Positions 1 to 6,226 of a stretch of 6,226 nt of DNA are shown here, piece by piece. The stretch spans positions 1 to 6,226 of the forward strand of contig JAESSM010000054.1 in NCBI GenBank assembly GCA_016764115.1, in the 5' to 3' direction. Made by a program: the position numbers and the translations under genes. The notes under the pieces are model-generated. The model was not told the DNA's origin. It saw nothing but the letters and a program-made list of their open reading frames with translations, and did no database searches. The stretch comes from Bacteroidia bacterium (GTDB lineage Bacteria; Bacteroidota; Bacteroidia; JAESSM01; NORP286). How positions within the stretch are numbered: position 1 is the first letter of the stretch; each line of letters begins with the position of its first letter.

Positions 1-1157
1 AAATTATCTAAGTAGATGTTTGTGACGTTCAGACCATAATCATGCCCTAGGGCTTCTGCAATGAGCTCATTAGAGAATCCTAAGTGCTTTGCCGTAGTTG
101 CCCAAGAATGACGGGCAACATAGGTGGTCAATGGATATTGCAGCTTACACTCCTTGCCAATGGTCTTCAGGTATTTATTGCAGAGCCTGAGTTTGTTGTC
201 TGTCCACGTTCTTTCATCCAGCGGAGACAGATCACTGTCCGGCAATATTGGTAGTAGATATTTGCTTGATGGTAACCTGAGCTTGTCTATAAGCTCCTTG
301 GCCTTTGGGGACAAGGGAATGTCATAGAGCTTCTTTGTCTTTCTACGTTTGTAAGTGATCCTGTCTTCCTTTAGGTCTTCCGGTTTAAGGTAGGAAATAT
401 CAATCCAATTAGCGCCTATTAGGCAGAATATCAATATGAAATAATCCCGTGCCTCACTTTCATTGGAGCCTTCAGGTAGCTTCAGTGCTATTAACTTTTG
501 GAAGTCATCCTTTGATAACGCACGCTTCCTGGTCTTCTCTGTACGGATTTTATAGTGATGAAAGGGGTAGTCCTCCCTTTTCAGATAACCGGATTTTATA
601 GCTGCATTGATTATAGCTTTCAGATGGCGCATATAATTAGCAATGCCATTCACTGAAACTCCATCTTTAGACAATAACTGCTCATATTTTAGGAGAAATT
701 TATAGTTTATCTGATGGAGTTTTACTTTATCATTGAATCTATTGCATAATTGGTCAATGGCATTCTTATAGCTTCTTGCAGTTCCAACTTTTTCATTGTT
801 TAAATGGCCATTCACTAATTCATAGCCAAACTCTTTAAAACTTGGAATATATGATTTCTTTATTTTGCTGTTGTTCTCTGTAATATCATCTATTGAAAAA
901 GAATTTGATTGAAGATACAAGTCTAATACTCTTTCTTCCAGAGACATCTTTTTACGCAGAATAAGCTTGTTGATCTTTATACTATTGGGATGGGAGTCCT
1001 TTACTTGTTGCTTTTTTTTATTCCAATATCTTTGATAGATGGATATACTCAGGTTAATGTACTTTGAACTAAAATTGTGGCAAGCTCTAATCTTAAGAGG
1101 GTATGTGCCATTACTCTTCATTCTTCTTGTATCAAGTACTGCTCTGATTGATGCCAT
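1..1157 (-). CDS. Tyrosine recombinase / site-specific integrase (C-terminus cut by window edge)
   Basis: It catalyses integration and excision of the element by strand exchange at att sites. The frame is open without interruption for 385 codons from the ATG at 1157 to the window edge. Residues about 1-90 resemble the arm-binding domain of Bacteroidota integrases (opening MASIRAVLDTRR), about 95-190 form a SAM-like core-binding domain, and about 205 onward is the catalytic domain. Visible catalytic positions are K273 in RRKTKK, R349 in YVARHSWATT, H372 in EALGHD and the nucleophile Y382 in TNIYLDN. The box I arginine position reads N250 (IGANWID), and the usual His of HxxR is Tyr346. An ATG at 1178 is also possible, with a TGA directly upstream, but family proteins usually begin at the MASI-like position. 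Only a short C-terminal tail should be missing. No Shine-Dalgarno is seen. The gene reads away from the tRNA half at its 5' side. Confidence 0.95.
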   Translation of the reverse strand, partial: MASIRAVLDTRRMKSNGTYPLKIRACHNFSSKYINLSISIYQRYWNKKKQQVKDSHPNSIKINKLILRKKMSLEERVLDLYLQSNSFSIDDITENNSKIKKSYIPSFKEFGYELVNGHLNNEKVGTARSYKNAIDQLCNRFNDKVKLHQINYKFLLKYEQLLSKDGVSVNGIANYMRHLKAIINAAIKSGYLKREDYPFHHYKIRTEKTRKRALSKDDFQKLIALKLPEGSNESEARDYFILIFCLIGANWIDISYLKPEDLKEDRITYKRRKTKKLYDIPLSPKAKELIDKLRLPSSKYLLPILPDSDLSPLDERTWTDNKLRLCNKYLKTIGKECKLQYPLTTYVARHSWATTAKHLGFSNELIAEALGHDYGLNVTNIYLDN

Positions 1158-1190
1158 AAGTGTTATTATTATGGCCATTCAAAACAGGAA

Positions 1191-1210
1191 TTGCACGTAA
1201 TTTGCAAGTA
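1191..1210. repeat. Tandem direct repeat, possible integrase arm-type or regulatory sites
   Basis: TTGCACGTA (1191-1199) and TTGCAAGTA (1202-1210) are imperfect copies one helical turn (11 bp) apart, just upstream of the integrase start. This spacing suits adjacent protein-binding sites on one DNA face. A role as integrase arm sites or as an autoregulatory operator is inference from position. Chance occurrence in AT-rich DNA is possible. Confidence 0.35.
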
Positions 1211-1232
1211 TTTAGAATTATTCCTAAATACT
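1207..1232. repeat. Perfect 9-bp inverted repeat upstream of the integrase gene
   Basis: AGTATTTAG (1207-1215) and CTAAATACT (1224-1232) are exact inverse complements around an 8-base spacer. The site lies in the integrase leader between the att junction and the gene, and overlaps the second direct-repeat copy. No T-run follows on either strand, so it does not look like an intrinsic terminator. It could be an operator, a recombinase or excisionase site, or an RNA hairpin in the integrase leader. Confidence 0.5.
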
Positions 1233-1289
1233 ACTACATACTAATATACTGAATGTGAAATAGTTAAATGAATTTTGGAAAGATAATAC

Positions 1290-1311
1290 ACTGTTATTAT
1301 AGATTAACAGT
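1290..1311. other. Putative att core site at the tRNA/element junction
   Basis: ACTGTTA (1290-1296) and TAACAGT (1305-1311) form a perfect 7-bp inverted repeat with an 8-base spacer (1297-1304). The right arm is part of the tRNA-Asn anticodon arm, and the left arm lies in element DNA. Tyrosine recombinases bind inverted half-sites flanking a crossover region of about 6-8 bp, so the geometry fits an attL/attR core exactly at the point where tRNA similarity ends. The assignment is inferred from sequence; the partner site at the other element end is not in the window. Confidence 0.55.
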
Positions 1312-1342
1312 CAGTTGCTCTAACCAGCTGAGCTAAGGAGGA
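1302..1342 (-). pseudogene. 5' half of a tRNA-Asn(GTT) gene, truncated after the anticodon loop
   Basis: Read on the minus strand from 1342, the cloverleaf parts appear in order: acceptor strand TCCTCCT, TA, D-stem GCTC, D-loop AGCTGGTTA, D-stem GAGC, A26, anticodon stem ACTGA and loop CTGTTAA, with anticodon GTT at 1308-1306. The 3' anticodon strand should read TCAGT but reads TCTAT, and no variable loop, T-arm or 3' acceptor strand follows within the next 100 bases. The gene is therefore only a 5' half. It keeps a promoter-like region on its right. The break coincides with the start of integrase-bearing DNA, so element insertion into the anticodon arm is the likely cause. As it stands it cannot give a functional tRNA. 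Confidence 0.88.
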
Positions 1343-1405
1343 ATGCTGTATTCTTAAAGCTAATAACCCATTTGCATCTATTATGTAGGGGATAGCCTTT
1401 TAAAG

Positions 1406-1450
1406 GGTGCAAAGATAGTATTTATAAAAAAAAAATACAATATTTGCACC
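1406..1450. promoter_or_regulatory. Divergent promoter region between the tRNA-Asn half and the sugar kinase, with inverted repeat
   Basis: On the minus strand TATCTTTG (1417-1410) matches the Bacteroidota -7 box TAnnTTTG exactly. A TTG lies about 20 bases upstream as a weak -33 element, and transcription would run to the tRNA half. On the plus strand AATATTTG (1439-1446) is a one-mismatch -7 box that would start transcription about 38 bases before the kinase ATG. The two boxes sit in an imperfect inverted repeat whose outer arms, GGTGCAAA (1406-1413) and TTTGCACC (1443-1450), are perfect; the 17-base arms as a whole have two mismatches. An A-tract fills the centre. A shared regulator-binding site is possible, but the symmetry may simply come from two promoters back to back. 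Confidence 0.6.
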
Positions 1451-1489
1451 ACTAATTAAACAGCTTATTAACTTTAATTATTTATCCCT

Positions 1490-2425
1490 ATGAGCCTTAT
1501 TGTTGTTGGATCGGTTGCGTTTGACGCTATAGAAACTCCTTTCGGAAAAACAGATAAAATTGTTGGTGGAGCAGCCTCATATATTGGTTTAGCCGCGTCT
1601 TATTTTGCAAAAAGTACAAAGCTAATTGCTGTTGTTGGTGATGATTTTCCTAAAGAAGACATTGAGAATTTTGAAAGTCATGGCATAGATACTGAGGGAC
1701 TACAAATAAAGGAAGGTGAGAAATCATTTTTTTGGTCAGGGAAATATCACATGAACATGAATACCCGTGATACGGTTACCACGGAGTTGAATGTATTAGA
1801 AAATTTTGACCCAATAATTCCAGAGAGCTATCAGGATTGTCAGTTCTTGATGTTGGGTAACTTATCTCCTCAAGTACAAAAGCAAGCCATAGAAAGATTG
1901 GTCAACAGGCCGAAATTGATTGTAATGGACACCATGAATTTTTGGATGGACATAGCCTTAGACGAATTGAAAGAAGCAATGTCCATGGTGGATATATTAA
2001 CAATTAATGATGAAGAGGCCCGGCAGCTTTCTGGTGAATATTCCCTGGTAAAAGCTGCTAAAAAAATTCAGGCTATGGGCCCTACATATTTAGCCATTAA
2101 AAAAGGAGAGCATGGTGCGTTGTTATTTAATCATAATAGCGTATTCTTTGCACCGGCCTTGCCTTTAGAAGATGTATTTGATCCAACCGGAGCGGGAGAT
2201 GCATTTGCCGGAGGATTTATCGGATATCTTGCTAAAACCAGAGATATTTCTTTTGATAATATGAAAAGGGCGGTAATTTTTGGATCAGCAATGGCATCGT
2301 TTACTGTCGAGAAATTTGGTACAGAAAGATTAGTAAACTTAACTCAAAAAGAGATCGATGAACGAGTTCAAGAATTCATAGACCTTGTACAATTTGATAT
2401 CGCCTTGATTGAAGATACTATCTAG
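1490..2425 (+). CDS. PfkB (ribokinase)-family carbohydrate kinase
   Basis: A cytoplasmic ATP-dependent kinase of the ribokinase/PfkB superfamily, which phosphorylates a sugar or nucleoside hydroxyl. Its 311 residues are the usual length. The N-terminal strand SLIVVGSVAFD and the Gly-Gly substrate-binding segment (GGAASYIG, 26-33) match the family. NDEE at 173-176 is the conserved Asn/Glu motif involved in Mg-phosphate binding. DPTGAGDAF (231-239) is the PfkB signature 2 with the anion hole and catalytic base Asp237. A DTMNFW segment (147-152) recalls the adenosine-kinase-like side of the family, but the substrate cannot be assigned from sequence. The ATG at 1490 places residue 1 immediately before the core first strand. 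It is monocistronic: the tRNA half is divergent upstream and metG convergent downstream, with a -7-like box about 45 bases before the start. No Shine-Dalgarno is evident. Confidence 0.95.
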   Translation: MSLIVVGSVAFDAIETPFGKTDKIVGGAASYIGLAASYFAKSTKLIAVVGDDFPKEDIENFESHGIDTEGLQIKEGEKSFFWSGKYHMNMNTRDTVTTELNVLENFDPIIPESYQDCQFLMLGNLSPQVQKQAIERLVNRPKLIVMDTMNFWMDIALDELKEAMSMVDILTINDEEARQLSGEYSLVKAAKKIQAMGPTYLAIKKGEHGALLFNHNSVFFAPALPLEDVFDPTGAGDAFAGGFIGYLAKTRDISFDNMKRAVIFGSAMASFTVEKFGTERLVNLTQKEIDERVQEFIDLVQFDIALIEDTI

Positions 2426-2478
2426 AGTCCGTCTTTTTAAACTCAAGAATCAATCTACCTTTTAAAATAACAAATGAC

Positions 2479-2596
2479 AAGCACCAAATTTCAAATAAAT
2501 CACAATGTTCAAAACTCAATGATCTAAACTGTTTCGAACATTTGATAATTGATAGTTGGAAATTATTTGTTTTTTGTATTTTATTTTTTGGTGCTT
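2479..2596. repeat. Palindromic AT-rich intergenic repeat (possible MITE-like element or bidirectional terminator)
   Basis: The 206-base gap between two convergent genes holds a nested inverted repeat. The outer arms AAGCACCAAA (2479-2488) and TTTGGTGCTT (2587-2596) are perfect 10-mers. An inner pair, AATGTTC (2504-2510) and GAACATT (2536-2542), extends with further matches. Between the arms are CAAAT-like repeats on the left and T-rich complements on the right. The arms are unequal in length, so any hairpin would have large internal loops. It resembles degenerate palindromic spacers that I recall from Bacteroidota genomes, but copy number cannot be judged here. Its position suits transcription termination for both genes. 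No transposase or coding frame is present. Confidence 0.6.
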
Positions 2597-2631
2597 CCTT
2601 TTTCGTAAATCCTTGATATTAAGAACCGACT

Positions 2632-4668
2632 TTATCTAACCACAGATCCTTTTTCTATTTCCTTTTCAGGAGAAACAAATGCTAATTCTCCTGATTCGTT
2701 TTCTGCCATTAATATCATACCTTCTGATTCTATTCCTTTTATCTTTCGTGGTTCAAGATTAGTTAATACTGATACTTGTTGACCTATAATAGATTCCGGC
2801 TCATAATATTCCGCAATTCCTGAAACAATAGTGCGGGTTTCTTTTCCTGTATCTACCTGCAGTTTAAGTAGCTTGTCAGTTTTGGGTACTCTTTCTGCAG
2901 CAAGGATTGTACCTATGCGAATATCCAGCTTGGAAAAATCTTCAAAATTAATGTGAGATTTTGCTTGCCCGTTTTCAGATACTTGTGATTGTGTCATACT
3001 CTTCTTTAATTTTTCTACTTGCTCTTGTACAAAACCATCTTCAATTTTTGAGAAAAGAAGTTCTGATTTTTCTAATTGATTCCCTGCAGAAAGTATATGG
3101 TCATTTTTTGCGCTTTCCCAATTAGTGTCTTTTATTTTTAAGATTGTTTTTAGTTTTTTAGATGTAAAAGGCAAAAAAGGTTCCATTAATATTGCCAAAG
3201 CTGATGATATTTGTAAGGAAATATTTAATACTGTTGCTACATGTTCTGGATTATCTTTGATCTCTTTCCAGGGTTCTGAATCAGCTAAGTATTTATTTCC
3301 CAAACGAGCCAGGTTCATTAACTCACTTAAAGCCTCTCTGAATTTATATTTCTCAATTGAAGTTCCAATTTTATCTGGATAGGATTGCAAATCAACTAAG
3401 GTTTGTTTGTCAAACTCGTTAAGTGGCCCTAATTTTGGAACAGTATTTTCAAAATATTTAGAAGTTAACACCAAGGATCTATTAACGAAATTTCCAAGTA
3501 TAGCTACTAACTCATTGTTATTTCTTGCTTGGTAATCCTTCCAGGTGAATTCGCTGTCTTTTGATTCAGGAGCATTGGCGCATAGTACATAGCGAAGTAC
3601 ATCTTCCTTACCCGGATTTTCAGCTAAATATTCATGAAGCCAAATTGCCCAGTTGCGGGAAGTAGATATCTTCTCTCCTTCCAGGTTCATAAATTCGTTT
3701 GAGGGAACGTTATCAGGTAAAATATATTCACCATGAGCTTTCAGCATGATTGGAAAAATGATGCAGTGAAAAACGATGTTGTCCTTCCCTATAAAATGAA
3801 CCAACTTAGATTCCTCATCTTGCCAATAATCTTTCCATTTTTCGGTAAGTGCTTTTGTCGCTGAAATGTATCCGATAGGTGCGTCTAACCACACGTAAAG
3901 CACTTTGCCTTCAGCACCTTCAAGCGGAACAGGTATGCCCCAGGCTAAGTCTCTCGTAACGGCCCTGGGTTGTAAGCCCTGGTCTACGATCCATGATTTG
4001 CATTGGCCATAGACATTTGGTTTCCAATCATTCTTATGTCCATCCAATATCCATTCTTTCAACCAATCTTCATACTTGTTTAGCGGGATATACCAATGTG
4101 TTGTTTTTTTACGAATGGGTGTCAATCCGCTTAAAGATGATTTTGGATTGATAAGATCTTTGGGGCTTAAACTTGTTCCACACTTTTCACATTGATCTCC
4201 ATAAGCACTATCGTAATGGCAGTGGGGGCATTCCCCAGTGATATATCTATCGGCAAGAAACTGTTTGTTTTCTTCATCATAGAATTGTTCAGTTTCATTT
4301 TGAGTTAATACATCATTATCATGTAATTTTTTAAAAAAATCAGAGGCAGTTTTATGATGTAATTCTGAAGATGTACGGTGATATATGTCGAATTCAATTC
4401 CAAAATCCTTAAATCCTTTTTCATTGATAGCATGATACTCGTCCACTATTTTTTGAGGGGTTGTTCCTTCCTTCTGCGCTCTTAAAGTAATAGCGGCACC
4501 ATGCTCATCAGACCCACAAACAAATACTACATCTTTACCCTTTAATCGCAAATAACGAACATAAATATCAGGTGGCAAATATGCCCCTGCAATGTGTCCA
4601 ATGTGTAGAGGACCATTAGCATAAGGCAAAGCGGCCGTAATCATGTAACGTTTAAATTCTTTTCCCAC
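2632..4668 (-). CDS. metG: Methionyl-tRNA synthetase (MetG, with C-terminal tRNA-binding domain)
   Basis: It charges tRNA-Met, including the initiator, with methionine using ATP in the cytoplasm. The 678-residue protein has the full class I layout. The Rossmann fold carries the HIGH motif (LHIGH, 21-25) after TAALPYANG. The connective domain has a CPHC (147-150) and CEKC (160-163) zinc knuckle, spaced as in the E. coli enzyme. VWLDAPIGY lies at 259-267, and the KMSKS loop reads KISTS (333-337). The alpha-helical anticodon-binding domain spans about 375-550. A linker leads to an EMAP II/Trbp111-like OB domain (about 576-678, starting [15 protein letters not shown]), which usually dimerises the enzyme and aids tRNA binding. 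The start codon is GTG at 4668-4666: the next ATG (4644) would drop the GKEFKRY segment typical of Bacteroidota MetG. It is divergent from the LD-carboxypeptidase gene and convergent with the kinase. Confidence 0.98.
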   Translation of the reverse strand: MGKEFKRYMITAALPYANGPLHIGHIAGAYLPPDIYVRYLRLKGKDVVFVCGSDEHGAAITLRAQKEGTTPQKIVDEYHAINEKGFKDFGIEFDIYHRTSSELHHKTASDFFKKLHDNDVLTQNETEQFYDEENKQFLADRYITGECPHCHYDSAYGDQCEKCGTSLSPKDLINPKSSLSGLTPIRKKTTHWYIPLNKYEDWLKEWILDGHKNDWKPNVYGQCKSWIVDQGLQPRAVTRDLAWGIPVPLEGAEGKVLYVWLDAPIGYISATKALTEKWKDYWQDEESKLVHFIGKDNIVFHCIIFPIMLKAHGEYILPDNVPSNEFMNLEGEKISTSRNWAIWLHEYLAENPGKEDVLRYVLCANAPESKDSEFTWKDYQARNNNELVAILGNFVNRSLVLTSKYFENTVPKLGPLNEFDKQTLVDLQSYPDKIGTSIEKYKFREALSELMNLARLGNKYLADSEPWKEIKDNPEHVATVLNISLQISSALAILMEPFLPFTSKKLKTILKIKDTNWESAKNDHILSAGNQLEKSELLFSKIEDGFVQEQVEKLKKSMTQSQVSENGQAKSHINFEDFSKLDIRIGTILAAERVPKTDKLLKLQVDTGKETRTIVSGIAEYYEPESIIGQQVSVLTNLEPRKIKGIESEGMILMAENESGELAFVSPEKEIEKGSVVR

Positions 4669-4720
4669 GAGGTATTTGTAATTGTAAACTGCTAAATGAT
4701 AATTGAATTTGGAATATCCT

Positions 4721-4736
4721 TATCTTGGCAAAGATA
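4721..4736. promoter_or_regulatory. Overlapping divergent -7 promoter boxes for metG and the LD-carboxypeptidase
   Basis: TATCTTGGCAAAGATA is a near-perfect palindrome (one mismatched pair). On the minus strand it reads TATCTTTG (4736-4729), an exact Bacteroidota -7 box TAnnTTTG, giving a leader of about 55 bases before the metG GTG. On the plus strand TATCTTGG (4721-4728) is a one-mismatch box facing the carboxypeptidase. The -33 TTTG elements are weak on both sides, so the call rests on the -7 boxes and their position. Overlap implies the two promoters may compete. Confidence 0.5.
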
Positions 4737-4754
4737 CTAAAGACACATCAAAAT

Positions 4755-5660
4755 ATGAATATACCTCCTTTTTTAACCCCTGGGGATACAATTGCAATTG
4801 TAAGCACTGCTAGAAAAATTACAATGGATGAAATAGAGGTTGCTGTGAAAGTAATATCCGATTGGGGATTGAATGTGAAAGTTGGAAAAACAGTAGGATT
4901 AGAAAACAATCAATATGCTGGATATGATGAGGACAGAGCAATCGATTTTCAGAATTTTTTGGATGATACAAACGTGAAAGCAATTTTGTGTGCAAGGGGT
5001 GGATATGGAACGGTTCGGATGGTTGATAGTCTTGATTTTTTAAAATTTGTTGAGGATCCCAAATGGATAATAGGTTATAGTGATATAACCGTTTTGCACG
5101 GCCATATACATGCGAATTACGGAATACCTACTCTTCATGCAACGATGCCTATTAGTTTTAAGGATTTCAATGAAGATAGTTCAACTATTCAGTCATTAAA
5201 AAGGGGTATGTTTGGAGAAAGCTTAGATATTGATTTTAGCAGCAATGAATTAAACATAGCAGGTGAATGCAAAGGGGAATTAATTGGTGGAAATTTGTCA
5301 GTGCTCTATAGTTTGTTAGGGTCACCAAGTGATGTTGATAGCAATGGTAAAATATTGTTTCTTGAAGATCTGGATGAATATTTATATCACATTGATAGGA
5401 TGATGATCAACTTGAAGCGTTCAGGAAAATTGAAAAATTTAGCAGGCCTATTATTAGGAGGCATGACTGATATGAATGATAATGAAGTGCCATTAGGGAA
5501 ATCTGCAGAAGAAATAGTATTAGAACATGTGAAGGAGTATGGATTTCCTGTTGCTTTTGGTTTTCCCGCAGGACATCCACCATCAGAAAATGTAGCGATG
5601 ATTTTTGGTAAAGAAGTTAAATTATCAATTTCAGATAAATGTAGTCTTCAATATTGTTAA
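4755..5660 (+). CDS. LD-carboxypeptidase (peptidase family S66, LdcA-like)
   Basis: Family S66 serine peptidases cut the L,D bond before the terminal D-Ala of muropeptide tetrapeptides during peptidoglycan recycling, normally in the cytoplasm; no signal peptide is seen here, which agrees. From the ATG at 4755 it is 301 residues, the family length. It opens with PPFLTPGDTIAIVSTARK, followed by CARGGYG (79-85) and the nucleophile Ser109 in GYSDIT. Glu204 lies in LFLEDLDEY and His274 in AGHPPSE, completing the Ser-Glu-His triad. A TTG at 4725 would add ten residues, but these are not family-like and the codon lies inside the predicted -7 box, so it would precede the transcript. Some S66 members instead cleave microcin C7 (MccF), but no microcin genes are visible. 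A lipoprotein gene follows after 8 bases, so the two are probably cotranscribed. Confidence 0.93.
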   Translation: MNIPPFLTPGDTIAIVSTARKITMDEIEVAVKVISDWGLNVKVGKTVGLENNQYAGYDEDRAIDFQNFLDDTNVKAILCARGGYGTVRMVDSLDFLKFVEDPKWIIGYSDITVLHGHIHANYGIPTLHATMPISFKDFNEDSSTIQSLKRGMFGESLDIDFSSNELNIAGECKGELIGGNLSVLYSLLGSPSDVDSNGKILFLEDLDEYLYHIDRMMINLKRSGKLKNLAGLLLGGMTDMNDNEVPLGKSAEEIVLEHVKEYGFPVAFGFPAGHPPSENVAMIFGKEVKLSISDKCSLQYC

Positions 5661-5668
5661 ACCTTCAG

Positions 5669-6226
5669 GTGAAATACTCATTACTTTCTATTCTAATAAT
5701 TGTATTGATCTCAGGATGTAACAACTCATCTTCTGATAAGAAACAACCTGCTTTATATTTTTGTGATGCTGAAAAGGTTAGAGCCGGAGAGTTCTTTACT
5801 AATGATACCTATTTTTTGAATGGACAAACTCAATCTGATGATTTCTCTAGATCAGGTAATTTTTCCTCTAAAGTTGGAGGGGAAATCAAATACGGCATCG
5901 GTCTTAAATTAGATAACCTTCTACCAGAAGAGCTAATTAGAGCAGAAGTTTGGTGCTACGGAAATGATTCTTCAAAAGCTCAATTTGTTGCACAAGGTGA
6001 CTGGGGCTTATGGTTTGCAAACAAGGAAATTATTGAAACTGATGCTAATGGGTGGTCAAAATATAGACTGGAAATATATATTCCCGATATTATAGATAAA
6101 GGGACATTAAAAATATTTACAATTAATGAGCATAAGAATCCAGTGTACTTTGATGATTTAAAAATTGAAAGGTTGAATGAACCAAGTCTTTATACGGAGA
6201 TAACAGGCTTGGAAATCTTGGAGCTT
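5669..6226 (+). CDS. Predicted lipoprotein of unknown function (3' end cut by window edge)
   Basis: An open frame of 186 codons runs from a GTG at 5669 to the edge. It starts with a short signal peptide (KYSLLSILIIVLISGC) with lipobox ISGC, so Cys17 would be lipidated and the protein anchored in the envelope. The residues after Cys (NNSSSDKK) have no acidic cluster like the surface-export signal described in Bacteroidota, so a periplasm-facing location is more likely (inference). Residues about 30-168 are rich in beta strands and aromatics (RSGNFSSKVGG, AEVWCYG, GWSKYRLEIYIPD) and end in VYFDDLKIERL, as in jelly-roll carbohydrate-binding-like domains; this is a resemblance only. No methionine codon occurs in the visible part. 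The frame is closed upstream by a TAG at 5642, so only GTG 5669 or TTG 5654 can start it; GTG gives the better signal peptide. It follows the LD-carboxypeptidase by 8 bases, suggesting one operon. Confidence 0.85.
   Translation, partial: MKYSLLSILIIVLISGCNNSSSDKKQPALYFCDAEKVRAGEFFTNDTYFLNGQTQSDDFSRSGNFSSKVGGEIKYGIGLKLDNLLPEELIRAEVWCYGNDSSKAQFVAQGDWGLWFANKEIIETDANGWSKYRLEIYIPDIIDKGTLKIFTINEHKNPVYFDDLKIERLNEPSLYTEITGLEILEL

Larger units (their letters stand above)
1..1303. mobile_element. Right end of an integrated genetic element (tRNA-Asn-targeted, continues past the left edge)
   Basis: A tyrosine integrase gene lies next to a tRNA-Asn gene that is cut after its anticodon loop, which is the usual layout at the end of an integrative element or genomic island. 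The integrase starts near the junction and is transcribed into the element. tRNA similarity stops at about 1302, and the DNA to the left no longer fits a tRNA. To the right are housekeeping genes, so the element side is the left. Cargo, length and the other end lie outside the window, so prophage, conjugative element and simple island cannot be told apart. The exact boundary could be off by a few bases because the crossover identity block is unknown. Confidence 0.75.

Noticed and set aside
124..327. 67-codon open frame on the plus strand
   Set aside because: It lies wholly antisense to the well-supported integrase catalytic domain and its translation shows no recognisable motif.
1158..1178. 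Seven-residue N-terminal extension of the integrase from the ATG at 1178
   Set aside because: It is possible, but the added residues (MAIIITL) are not typical, while the start at 1157 matches the usual family opening. It is kept as an alternative only.
1207..1311. The two inverted repeats as intrinsic terminators protecting the integrase from upstream transcription
   Set aside because: Both stems are AT-rich and neither is followed by a T-run in the direction of transcription.
1431..1450. CRISPR, riboswitch or other structured RNA upstream of the kinase
   Set aside because: The leader after the predicted start is only about 38 bases and AT-rich, and the symmetry is explained by back-to-back promoters; no repeat-spacer pattern is present anywhere in the window.
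3125..3382. 85-codon open frame on the plus strand
   Set aside because: It is antisense to the anticodon-binding domain of metG, has no motif and no promoter-like sequence, and is explained as a shadow frame.
4725..4754. TTG-initiated ten-residue N-terminal extension of the LD-carboxypeptidase
   Set aside because: The residues are not family-like, and the TTG sits inside a predicted -7 promoter box; the ATG at 4755 fits better.

Overview
The window looks like a Bacteroidota chromosome, probably of the Cytophagales or a related lineage. The evidence is the AT-rich intergenic DNA, promoter-like TAnnTTTG (-7) boxes, start codons without Shine-Dalgarno sequences, a Bacteroidota-type tyrosine recombinase, and a long MetG with a fused C-terminal tRNA-binding domain. 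No species can be named from the sequence alone.

Positions 1 to about 1303 are the end of an integrated element that continues beyond the left edge. Its only visible gene is a tyrosine integrase on the minus strand, intact down to its catalytic tyrosine but cut by the window edge a few residues later. Upstream of the integrase are direct and inverted repeats that look like recombinase sites. The element abuts the 5' half of a tRNA-Asn(GTT) gene (1342-1302, minus strand). That gene has a promoter-like box but is broken just after the anticodon loop, which marks the element/chromosome junction.

From about 1304 to the right end the DNA is ordinary chromosome. A divergent promoter region serves the tRNA leftwards and a PfkB-family sugar kinase rightwards (1490-2425). 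The kinase converges on metG (2632-4668, minus strand), and the gap between them holds a palindromic AT-rich repeat. Divergent from metG is an S66 LD-carboxypeptidase (best start 4755, end 5660). Eight bases after it comes a GTG-started lipoprotein (5669 to the edge) that has no methionine codon in the visible part, so ATG-based gene finding misses it.

The LD-carboxypeptidase and lipoprotein form a likely envelope-related operon. The kinase and metG are housekeeping genes with no visible functional link to it. The most interesting part is the integrase/tRNA junction: the retained host tRNA promoter points through the tRNA half into the integrase gene, and the far end of the element, outside the window, should show whether the tRNA is rebuilt there.
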